Source: Heterobilharzia americana (taxonomy: Eukaryota; Platyhelminthes; Trematoda; Strigeidida; Schistosomatidae). Taken from it: DNA of 64,000 nucleotides. The first letter of the stretch is position 1. Each line of letters opens with the position of its first letter. Below, in pieces: positions 31,282 through 39,904 of the stretch. Made by a program: the position numbers and the translations under genes. The stretch spans positions 119,626,741 to 119,690,740 of the forward strand of contig OX104127.1 of assembly GCA_944470555.2 (NCBI GenBank), read 5' to 3'. The notes beneath the pieces were generated by a model, which made no database searches, was not told the DNA's origin, and saw nothing but the letters and a program-made list of their open reading frames with translations.

Positions 31282-33241
31282 TAGACCTCAACCCAAGTAC
31301 AACACTCGGAAACTGAAGGATGAAACTACAAAGGAGATCTTCAAGGCAGCCATCAAGACAAAATGGGAGGCATCGAGCAACATCCCTGAACAAACCTGTG
31401 TGGAAGAACACTGGAAGTCTTTAAAAGCTATGTGGAAAGAAACCTGCACAGCCGTATTAGGAAGGAAGAAGAAAGAAGACAAGGAATGGATCTCGACGGA
31501 CACATGGAAGCTGATAGAGGAGAGGAGGATGGTGAAGCAGAAGATAAACCAGTGCAAGGATGCTCAACGACAAGAGGAACTGAGCACAATGTATAAAACA
31601 CTGGACAAAGAAGTGAAGAAGAGTGCACGCAAAGACAGAAGACACTTCTACGACACACTGGCAAGTGAAGCAGAACAGGCTGCAGGTAGGAGAGACAGAG
31701 ACCTGACGACATTGTATCAAATAACCAGGTTGCTATCAGGGAAGAGACCAACACAGATGAAACCAATAAAAGATGAAGAAGGAAATTTAATTACAAAAGA
31801 AGAGAAACAGAGGAAACGATGGGCCGACCACTTCAAGAAGCTCTTGAATCGACCACCACCTGCACTTCGTCCAGAAATACCACCTGCAGCCGCTGAATTA
31901 CAAGTGAACATAAATCCCCCAACGAAAATGGAAGTCCTGAACGCCATAAAGCTACTGAAATGTGGGAAAGCAGCAGGACCAGATGGAATACCGCCAGAAG
32001 CACTGAGAACAGATGCAGAGACAACAGCGGAAATGCTCACACCACTATTGCAGAAGGTGTGGAAGGAGGAGAAGGTACCTGACGATTGGAAGAAGGGTTA
32101 CCTTGTCAAACTCCCGAAGAAGGGAGACCTCAGTGCTTGCAAGAACTGGCGTGGAATCACTCTCCTGTCCACCTCAAGTAAAATATTAAGCCGCATCATC
32201 CTGGAGAGGCTAAAGGATGCACTGGATTCAAAACTGCGACCGGAACAGGCAGGCTTCAGGAAGTACAAATCATGTGCTGACCAAATTGCAACGCTTCGTA
32301 TCATCATAGAACAGAGCGTAGAATGGCAATCAGCTCTATACCTCAACTTCATCGACTTTGAGAAGGCCTTTGACAGCGTCGACCGAGAAGTAATTTGGAA
32401 ACTGCTTCAATACTACGGAGTACCGCAAACCTTTATCCGCCTCATTCAACAACTATATGAAGATGCCACATGCCAAGTAATCCACAATGGGAAGCTCAGT
32501 GATGCCTTTGAAGTGAAGACAGGAGTGAAACAAGGTTGCCTACTATCCCCCATGATATTCTTGATTGTGGTCGACTGGATCATGCAGCAAACAGTAGGCA
32601 GCGAGAAGAGGGGGATACACTGGACGACGGAAAAGAACCTAGAAGACTTGGATTTCGCCGATGACTTATGCCTAATGTCACATAAACTTGAAGATCTGCA
32701 GGCAAAAACTAACAAGTTGGTAGAAGAGGCAGCTAAGACGGGACTTCAGGTGAATATAGAGAAGACAGAAGTGATGAAGATACCGCACCACCACCATCAA
32801 CAACAAACTCCAATCACCGTCAACGGGAGAAACTTGAAGGAAGTAACCTCCTTCACTTATCTAGGAAGCACTGTTTCAACTACAGGCGGGACGGACGAGG
32901 ACGTCAAAGTCAGAATCGGAAAAGCAAGACAGGCGTTCATTAGCCTGAAACCAGTGTGGAGATCTTCTGCACTCAGCATGCGGAACAAGATACGGATTTT
33001 CAACACCAACGTCAAGTCAGTGCTCTTGTATGGTTCAGAGACTTGGCGCGTCACGAAAGGCATTTCCAATAAACTACAGACATTCATCAATAACTGCTTA
33101 CGCTCCGCTACTGAAGATCAGATGGCCAGAAAAAATAAGCAACAAGGAACTCTGGGAACGAACCAACCAAGAACCTATCACACAACAAATATGCAAGAAG
33201 AAGTGGAGATGGATTGGCCATGCACTGAGAAGGCCGACTGA
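31232..33241 (+). CDS. RTE B1 reverse transcriptase frame
   Basis: This frame, offset from the endonuclease frame, encodes the RT that copies the element RNA at the nicked target. It holds the linker (KYNTRKLKDETTKEIFKAAI), HFKKLLNRPPP, KCGKAAGPDGIPPEAL, WKKGYLVKLPKKGDLSACKN, WRGITLLSTSSKILSRIILE, RPEQAGFRKYKSCADQIATL, YLNFIDFEKAFDSVDREVIW, TGVKQGCLLSPMIFLI and the catalytic DLDFADDLCLMS. The thumb region follows with VLLYGSETWRVT. A frameshift near 33110 replaces the usual C-terminal segment, which is found in another frame at 33110-33326 (WRWIGHALRRP, WNPHGKRRVGRP). The RT core itself is open for about 620 codons, so this copy is recent. Confidence 0.9.
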   Translation: MQGTFQIKLKAFKEAGDRPQPKYNTRKLKDETTKEIFKAAIKTKWEASSNIPEQTCVEEHWKSLKAMWKETCTAVLGRKKKEDKEWISTDTWKLIEERRMVKQKINQCKDAQRQEELSTMYKTLDKEVKKSARKDRRHFYDTLASEAEQAAGRRDRDLTTLYQITRLLSGKRPTQMKPIKDEEGNLITKEEKQRKRWADHFKKLLNRPPPALRPEIPPAAAELQVNINPPTKMEVLNAIKLLKCGKAAGPDGIPPEALRTDAETTAEMLTPLLQKVWKEEKVPDDWKKGYLVKLPKKGDLSACKNWRGITLLSTSSKILSRIILERLKDALDSKLRPEQAGFRKYKSCADQIATLRIIIEQSVEWQSALYLNFIDFEKAFDSVDREVIWKLLQYYGVPQTFIRLIQQLYEDATCQVIHNGKLSDAFEVKTGVKQGCLLSPMIFLIVVDWIMQQTVGSEKRGIHWTTEKNLEDLDFADDLCLMSHKLEDLQAKTNKLVEEAAKTGLQVNIEKTEVMKIPHHHHQQQTPITVNGRNLKEVTSFTYLGSTVSTTGGTDEDVKVRIGKARQAFISLKPVWRSSALSMRNKIRIFNTNVKSVLLYGSETWRVTKGISNKLQTFINNCLRSATEDQMARKNKQQGTLGTNQPRTYHTTNMQEEVEMDWPCTEKAD

Positions 33242-33443
33242 GGACATCACGCGTCAGGCCCTCGAGTGGAATCCCCATGGGAAGCGACGAGTTGGACGTC
33301 CGAGGGTGACATGGAGGAGGTCATGAGAGGAGGAAATGAGAGCTTCTGGGCTGTCGTGGAACCAGGTTCAAAAGATCTCAGAGAACAGAGGTCACTGGAG
33401 GCGTGCTACTGAAGCCCTATGTTCCGCTAGGAACCCAAGGGAC

Positions 33444-33509
<66 letters not shown>
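33444..33509. repeat. (TAA)n 3' tail of the RTE element
   Basis: About 22 TAA units at the 3' end of B1, directly before the right target-site duplication at 33507-33519. Confidence 0.95.
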
Positions 33510-33519
33510 GTAGTCTTAA

Positions 33520-34246
33520 CCGATGCCTTGGTTAACAATACGGAGTGGAATGATTGAGTACGCTGACTTTATTCATTCAGGAAGTCGCTCCAGCGTCGGC
33601 GAGTCAACGAAATCTCTGCATAGATGCAAAGGGACCGACCGACTTTCACCATCAGTGGCGCCCCTGTGATTTACGATTGTCTTTTAAAGAGTCGAGTGTA
33701 CTGCACCGTAATTCGCTATATTCTACTACATGGTTATGAAACATGACCATTAAAGATAGAAGGTTTCACGTATTCAACCACCGCTGCCCAGCAGTATAGG
33801 CTATCTTGGTCCCAACACGTCAGTGAGGTAGACATAGCGCGTCGGGTTTCAGGTAGAATAGGTAAGTCAATCGAAGCAGTTTTTGTACTGGTAGAAGGTT
33901 AGAGACGACCAGGCAAAATCATAGTACCATTCCTTGACTTTTAGTTCGTACCGTGTAGGGAAATGCTGACTTTCTGGTAGGAGTCCGCGTGATAAATGAG
34001 AAAAACGATTGGAGATTATAGGTGATACGGCTGAGAATCGATCGTAGTGTGACAGATATATTGATACAATATCACCATCTTAATTATCATGTCTACTTGT
34101 TCTCCTTTCATCACTTTCTGCAAATTTTAACTGCCTTGTTCGCTACTTCCCTTTATTATCAGTGCCTTCTGCCTTGATTTGATATGAGATCTGGTAATTC
34201 AAACTTTTACGCAGTAATAATAGGTATAATGTTGACATTACCTGAG
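33520..34246 (+). mobile_element. Old family A-like copy, part right of the nested RTE
   Basis: It continues the split element: GGTTAACAATACGGAGTGGA matches the LTIESEVVE region of A1. A decayed VDHFTYLGS, KGRVYCTAVRSVLLYG and the 3' UTR (CTTGATTTGATATGAGATCTGG, TTACGCAGTAATAATAGG) follow. Many frameshifts. Confidence 0.75.
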
Positions 34247-34582
34247 TGATTTGCTACTTTCTTCAACACTTTTTCCTTCAAAAGACTAACTGTAGACCCT
34301 TCATTTCATAATCCACGTTTCAATGAGGACTGGTAGTGGTAATAAATAAAAATTCACAGTTCTAATCACCATTACAACGAGTGGAACTGATACTGAATAA
34401 GAGTACGGCTTAGACAGCATACCTCATGTCCAACTCATATGGAACATCAGACTCGTTCTCTAACAAGAGTATTTGGTTATAACTCAACAAGCAAGCTTTC
34501 TTGCAGGAACATTACTCCCCGTCCGAAGAAACCCATTATATACTATTGAATAGAAAACAATAAACACTTAGTAAGTCAATTT
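34247..34582. other. Intergenic between old retroelement and PPP4R3 3' end
   Basis: Nothing recognised. Confidence 0.3.
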
Positions 34583-35260
34583 TTTATTGTACATCAAATA
34601 ACTGGTGCGAATAAGCGAATTACACGCAACCAGATAGGGAGTTCAGGATGCAAAACAATCGAGTGACTGTCAATTGTATAACTGTGTCAACACAGCCAGG
34701 CATTAAAAACTTGAAGAAATATCATCTCAACTAGACTTTAAAAATTGTAATTCATTTATATCAATTTATGGCATGGAAAAAAACAACTCCTTAAACAATA
34801 TATACGTAGTGACTACAAAGAAAACAAAGTTATACATTAATCAAACAAAGCGCATTTACAAAAGGCAAATGCCTATAGTTATAAAAACACCTATTTTTCA
34901 CTTTCTCTACATAAATTATTCTCGGGGTTTTTTTTTGCTTTCCAATTAATTGACGCATAATATTCATATTTCTATGTACAGAATGCGCACTAATTATTTA
35001 AATAGAAAAGATTAAAAGAGTTTGGCGCACTGAATGAAGATGGAAATTGAAACAATAGGGACGAAGAACCATTGCATGACAAGTGGTTTACAGTATTTTC
35101 AACCAGTACGATTGGAAGCTTAATGTTTTAAACAAATACAATGAAATCACTTGCTAGAAAAAACCTGCATGTTGTGAAGACAAAGGCACAGATATGGTTC
35201 ATTTATACGTCCCATTATTGTCTAGAAGAAAGTTAGGAATGATTACTCAACTTTGTACAA
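34583..35260 (-). other. Probable PPP4R3 3' UTR
   Basis: AT-rich sequence after the stop codon of PPP4R3, without other features. A canonical AATAAA lies on the minus strand at 34588-34583, giving a 3' UTR of about 0.65 kb if used. Confidence 0.4.
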
Positions 35261-35458
35261 TCAAACAACATCTGTCACAACTTGACTAGATGAAACATCT
35301 GATGCAGTGTGATAAGATTCATCAACATTATTCTCTGAAGTGTGGTTTTCTTCACACTGACTATGATCATTTTCATCCTTTATTTGATCTTCGTCCTCAC
35401 TTTCTTCATCTGAATAGTCCACTAAACCAACTGGAGACAATGAATCCGTTCCGATAAC
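35261..35458 (-). CDS. PPP4R3: PPP4R3 exon 7 (last), C-terminus
   Basis: The acceptor CTATGAAG is at 35459 and the phase is 0. The exon encodes VIGTDSLSPVGLVDYSDEES followed by EDEDQIKDENDHSQCEENHT and ends VTDVV stop. The GLVDYSDEESEDED motif matches the conserved GLVDYPDDDEDD near the end of PPP4R3/SMEK proteins, which confirms that this distant exon belongs to the gene. The basic RKRPRL tail of vertebrate proteins is not present; the tail here is acidic and Ser-rich. Confidence 0.85.
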   Translation of the reverse strand, partial: VIGTDSLSPVGLVDYSDEESEDEDQIKDENDHSQCEENHTSENNVDESYHTASDVSSSQVVTDVV

Positions 35459-35589
35459 CTTCATAGATAAGATACAATAGATAAATCAGTAGGGAAGGAT
35501 CATGTTAACACTTTTAATATTATTCAACATTAGATAAGTGGTTACAGTACATAGAACGATGCCAAATTCAATTTAAAGGTTTGTGGATT
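35459..35589. other. Start of PPP4R3 intron 6
   Basis: Intron sequence adjoining the last exon; nothing else recognised. Confidence 0.35.
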
Positions 35590-35815
35590 GAGAGAAATAC
35601 AAAATATGGACCATTGGATTCCCACCCAGTAGCTCATTGGTACGGTGTTGGTCACGGAACCCGAAAGTCCTGGGCTCGATCCGTGGTGCAGTCATGTGTG
35701 CGCACTGCTGACGAGTCCCATACTAGGACGAAACAGTCGTCCAGTACTCCCAGGTTTCCAATATTCCTCCGACTAATGTCAGTTCATGATGAATACCAAC
35801 TTGATGCAATATTAT
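35590..35815 (+). mobile_element. SINE of the second hammerhead subfamily with intact ribozyme core
   Basis: The tRNA-like head (CCAGTAGCTCATTGGTACGG, GGGCTCGATCC) is followed by GCGCACTGCTGACGAGTCCC and the tail TCCGACTAATGTCAGTTCAT. It lies in intron 6 of PPP4R3, antisense to the gene. Confidence 0.8.
35702..35747 (+). ncRNA. Hammerhead ribozyme, intact catalytic core
   Basis: Stem I GCACTG (35702-35707) pairs with CAGTAC (35742-35747) at 5 of 6 positions. The core is CTGACGA (35708-35714). Stem II GTCC/GGAC (35715-35718 with 35726-35729) is perfect. GAAA is at 35730-35733. The two-pair stem III (A-U, C-G) encloses AGTC, and the cleavage triplet is GTC (35739-35741). All residues required in a minimal hammerhead are present. 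The very short stem III is typical of the schistosome ribozyme. Confidence 0.75.
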
Positions 35816-36068
35816 TCACTTGATAACGTTTTAAGAAATTACTGGTCTTAAGTATATCAAAGTGATTACAGAAACTATAAACTTCATTTTCATAGTCCAA
35901 CAATTCTTCATTCCTTCATTTTGACGGTAGTAAAAAATTTTCAACATTTTTAATGTATGAATCATTCTTGATCTAAGAGGTAACACATGAAACAGGTATG
36001 CTTCATCACACATCTTGGATATTTATAAAATCCTACCACCAATGGAAATGAAAGAATGAAGGGCTATT

Positions 36069-36200
36069 GGATCTTTAAAAAAGTAGTTTGAAAGTTGTCT
36101 GGTTACCTTGATATGACTATGAATAACCAGATTCTGCTCGAAACGTCATCCAGTAGATAATAATATATCACTGTGTGCTATAAATCAAATAAGCGATCTA
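36069..36200 (+). repeat. Dispersed repeat related to 21700-21880
   Basis: TAGTTTGAAAGTTGT, TTGATATGACTATGAATAAC and CATCCAGTAGATAATAATAT align by eye with the spacer between the two PLEs. Origin unknown. Confidence 0.45.
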
Positions 36201-36728
36201 GATTGAATGATAATTTACCAGTGCTCAAGTTCTATTTTTACAACATTAATATTACTCATTTATGTTCTAAATGGTTTTGATCAACAATTTTTAAAATTAC
36301 GCCGCTGTTTCACATTCTGTTAAGCATAAATATCTTAGTTTATCTATTATAAGGTTTTCGCGAACTCATCAGGTTATTTATTTTTAGTCAAGTGTAGTGA
36401 AGCTCATCATCCACTGATGATGATAATCGATAAATTATAAATCGTCACGTTTTATGAAATCAATAAAGAGTAATTTTCTAAAGTTCTATCACTGCAGTTG
36501 AAATGGATTAAGTCGTACAGCTAGAACTCATTACAATGATTTATCACTTCGAGTGAACGACCAGGTGTATAACAATGACACCTGAGTTTACGAGATTCCA
36601 TTTAAAGTTACTAATTCACGCAAACAGAAATAGTGTAGGATTAGACACAAAGGAAAATAATGTAACCAGTCTCATGAATTCTAATTCTATTCACGAAACA
36701 TGTGTGCGAGCATGACTTATAACCGGTA
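36201..36728. other. Intron 6 sequence, nothing recognised
   Basis: No exon or named repeat was seen. Confidence 0.3.
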
Positions 36729-37606
36729 TGTAGTGGACGCTGCTGATCAGAATGGATATAAGCAGTATATGCTGAGAGGGAGGCACAAATCATAGGCGAT
36801 GGGTAAAGGTTCTATTCAGGGAAACGAAAGAGGCAATGTGGGTGTATTAAGAGCAAATCAAGATAGAAGCAGAAGGGAAATGAAGCACATTGTGCAAATG
36901 ACTGTCTTAGTGGAAAGTCTACAATATTTGATGACTACTGTACAAGATGTCAATAATAAACATTCCTTCCTTCGTCTGTCTTGTCGTTTTCTACAATTGG
37001 TGTCGCTGCTTTTGGACGTGATGAAGATTCCGCGGCACGCAGTGTTCGAGGATGGAGACATCAAAGTCTCCTTTAGAGACTTCGAGTCGGCCACAGAGCT
37101 GGCGGATGTCCAGGAGCGAAGGTCGTGGTGCTTCGCACGTTGTTGAAAGGTCGAGTAAAAGCGGCCCATGACGGCGTGGAACGTGTGGATGAGGAAACTT
37201 GGCAGAAAATGATGATTGGACGACTGGAGGTGGAGTTTGATAGCCCGGTGGACAGGGAGCTGGCGATACAGCAGTTCCAGAGAATAGACGAAGATCCGCT
37301 GGTATTGGCTGGGTGTGGTGGCGTATGCCTGTAATCTAGCTACTTGGAGGTCAGGATGTGGGATTTCGTGGGACCGGGGTCCTGGCATACGGGTCCTCAT
37401 GTTGGTCGGGCGTTCACGCTAAGCATGGCGCTTATATGGATGACCTGTAGGAGGGTGGGTAGTCTAGGTCATCTAAGGAGGGGCAAACCGGCCTAGGGGG
37501 GAAAACCCACCAGAATACTTACCCATTGCTGGTAATTGCCTATGATTTCTGCCGCCTTCTCAACACATACTACTTACATCCATCCTGATCAGCAGCGTCC
37601 ATTACA
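36729..37606. mobile_element. Fold-back element with 74-bp terminal inverted repeats
   Basis: Left arm 36729-36802 (TGTAGTGGACGCTGCTGATC..., ending CAAATCATAGGC) and right arm 37533-37606 are imperfect reverse complements over the whole length. The 730-bp interior is GC-richer than its surroundings and has open stretches (EDGDIKVSFRDFESATELAD; GRLEVEFDSPVDRELAIQQF) that I do not recognise. Related pieces lie at 12735-12845 and 16226-16360. No target-site duplication was seen. It could be a non-autonomous DNA transposon. Confidence 0.6.
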
Positions 37607-37910
37607 GGGTGGTGTTGGATTTCGGGGTTTTATTGGTGCACATTGCAAATAGCTTCAGCACAGATGCATAAGCACAATGTCAGTGAAAGGATTAGGAGGA
37701 ATTATGTTTAACACGATATGAAAACAGAGGAAAATGACTTATTTGAAAACATGATAACTTTGTGCAACAGTGACAAATATGCATAATTTGAAAAAAATGA
37801 AATAATTTTATCAGGTAGTATATGAACAAGAAGGAAAATAGACAAGAAATGAGTTACTAATTCAAAAAGTAAATTAATTTCAAAAGTATGCAATTACAAC
37901 TTTCACCTAC

Positions 37911-38877
37911 GACAAGTGAGGTGGTGGCATTTATCTCTTCAGGAGGCTCATAAGGATAATCATCCTCTGAATCAGCTGACTTTTCGTTGAGTTTGTAACA
38001 ATCTTGGGATGGTGATTTGTGATTAGGTTGTTTGCATTTTTTCAAACGTTTTACATGGACTGAACTGCATTGTTCTCCTTCGATTCGTGAATCAATGTGA
38101 TTCCGTTTTACTTTTGGAGAAATATCAGTGATAACAGGAATCGATATAGATAAATTTTGTATGTCATTTGAATTTGGACAAGTTACATTTTCTTTGCACT
38201 CAGTATCAGCAATATGATTCGAATCTTTTGAGTGTGATACATTAGTGTCTGGTTCTGACAATCGATTATTGATTTCACAAGCATCATTTAATGTCTCATT
38301 ATGCTCTTTGCATAAAGATGATTTGATATGAATAGCTATAGGAGTTTGACGAGTAAAATTAAGACGTGTTGTGGGAGATTCATTATCATCATTAAGAAGA
38401 ACAGTATGAGGACGTAAGCGTAGTCTATCACACAAAGATGCTGAACGTGAAGATATACATAAATTATCAGTTAAATTGTCCATAACATTGGATTTTGGTG
38501 AAAAAGTAGGCGAATGAGGTAAGACACTAGCACATGAATCAAGACTAGAATTACTACTTGGTGCAGTTGATGATGATAAAGAAGCAAAACTACATTGAGT
38601 ATCGGTTGATGTAACAATACCTAACAAATCCGGTGAAGTAGTGATTACAGAATGTAGTCCATAAGACGATAAATTTGACAAACCATTCGTCACAGTAGTT
38701 TCAACTACCCCGGTTGAAGTATTTGTTGTTCTACTAAGCAATGGTGATGAATGTTGCGGGAACAAATTATCTCCGTCCTCTTCCTCTTCATCGTCTTCAT
38801 CTTGATCAAACCACTGTTCTTCCTCCATTTCCAGGGCACGTGGATCCCGCTGGAAGCGAGAAGAAGCCAATGACAGT
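37911..38877 (-). CDS. PPP4R3: PPP4R3 exon 6, low-complexity C-terminal region
   Basis: The acceptor GACAATTTTAG is at 38878; the first base completes a Val codon from exon 5. It begins LSLASSRFQRDPRALEMEEE, QWFDQDEDDEEEEDGD, matching the conserved SRFRRDAKALEEDEEMWF of PPP4R3 and its acidic tract. A long Ser/Thr/Asn-rich disordered stretch follows, with a basic cluster (HVKRLKKCKQPNHK) that could serve as a nuclear localisation signal. I place the donor at GTAGGT (37910), because it leaves phase 0 and joins correctly to exon 7; the alternative GTGAAA donor four bases on breaks the frame. This exon makes the protein about 200 residues longer than the human orthologue. Confidence 0.85.
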
Positions 38878-39359
38878 CTAAAATTGTCAAAAACGTAAAC
38901 TATTATACTAATGGGCATCAGTTGAGCAATTTTCAAAGCACAATAAATGTAACAACTCTCCGTAGGAAACTTTATCATATGAAACGGAGATGTGGTTCAT
39001 TCGCCTGAGCAATCGATTCCCAAGCAATAGGTCAGGGTCCAAAACCCGTTCCACCTAGTAAAGTTTGCACAGTCTAGTAGTATCATAAGCTTTTTACGCA
39101 TTAATTGTAAGCCCAAGTAAATACGCCTAGACTGGCTCGAATATCACCACCATACAGAAAAGTGAAATCACTTGATGATTTGTTTATATATCTGATTAGT
39201 TCTAGAAGTGTTCATCACCAATTAAAACTGTAGCTCACGGAATAACTGGATGTGAATATCCTAAAACAAGTATTCATCACTATGTAAAAATAAAAAAGTT
39301 TCATATTTTCGTAATATTTTTAATTTCCGGTTGCTATACAGGGCCGAATTGCTCAACCT

Positions 39360-39560
39360 CTGTCGGCAGATACGCTCGGATGCCCCGCTACTCCCGGACA
39401 TTCATGATGTTATATTAATCCTGGTGGCTAGCAGAGGGATCCGGGACAGATATTTCGTCTTATCTGGGGCTCATCAGCCGGATGTGCCTGCACCCCAGTG
39501 AGTGACGTTGTTCCCAGTGAGGCTAAAACCCAGTACCTATCGCTTCAAACGGCAAAGCGT
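39360..39560 (-). mobile_element. SMalpha-type SINE, minus strand, canonical ribozyme core
   Basis: On the minus strand a decayed tRNA-like head (AGCGATAGGTACTGGGTTTT) precedes AACAACGTCACTCACTGGGG, then the ribozyme, then CTCTGCTAGCCACCAGG. It lies in intron 5 of PPP4R3 in the sense direction of the gene, and faces a plus-strand SINE at 39630. Confidence 0.75.
39439..39483 (-). ncRNA. Hammerhead ribozyme with canonical CUGAUGA core
   Basis: Minus strand: stem I ATCCGG (39483-39478) pairs perfectly with CCGGAT (39444-39439). The core is CTGATGA (39477-39471), GAAA is at 39456-39453, stem III is A-U and U-G, and the cleavage triplet is GTC (39447-39445). Relative to the usual ATCCAG/CTGGAT, both strands of stem I changed together. 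Stem II is weak (GCCC against AGAC), which may lower activity. Confidence 0.7.
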
Positions 39561-39629
39561 CATCCATTAAGCCACCGGAGCACAATACAAACGGAAAATT
39601 ACAAGTATCATTACAACAACTGATATCCG

Positions 39630-39815
39630 TTGCACAAGAGGTGGTTATCGTGACCCAGTGGCTTGGTGTATAACGCTGACATTTCAAGCGAAGGGTACTG
39701 AGTCCAAGCCTCAGTAGGAACAACATTACTCACTGAGGTGCGGGTATATCCAATTGACGACTCCCGAATAGGACGAAAAGCGCGTCTTGGATTCTTCTGC
39801 TAGTCACCAAGATCA
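39630..39815 (+). mobile_element. SMalpha-type SINE, plus strand, altered core
   Basis: Head-like GTGACCCAGTGGCTTGGTG and GAGTCCAAGCC, then TATCCAATTGACGACTCCCG, GGACGAAAAGCGCGTCTTGG. Stem I ATCCAA/TTGGAT pairs perfectly, but the core reads TTGACGA and the first stem II base is C, so activity is doubtful. Confidence 0.7.
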
Positions 39816-39904
39816 ATGCAGCTTCATATTTCTTTGAACTATGAAATGAATACCATCCTTAGTAAACAGAAAGCTTACAATAAAAACAAAAATCAGATTA
39901 TATA

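Larger units (their letters stand above)
30249..33506 (+). mobile_element. RTE family B element B1, nearly complete, nested insertion
   Basis: An RTE-type non-LTR retrotransposon of about 3.26 kb, bounded by a 13-bp target-site duplication. It has a GC-richer 5' leader (30249-30306), an endonuclease and RT coding region, and a 3' end with a TAA trinucleotide repeat (33444-33506) as RTE elements have. The coding region is broken at the EN/RT junction (near 31225), again near 33110, and by a TGA at 33325. It inserted into an older family A-like element whose halves lie on both sides. Confidence 0.9.

Noticed and set aside
30307..33241. Host gene encoding an endonuclease or craniofacial-development-like protein
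   Set aside because: The endonuclease plus reverse transcriptase order, TAA-repeat tail and target-site duplication show an RTE retrotransposon.
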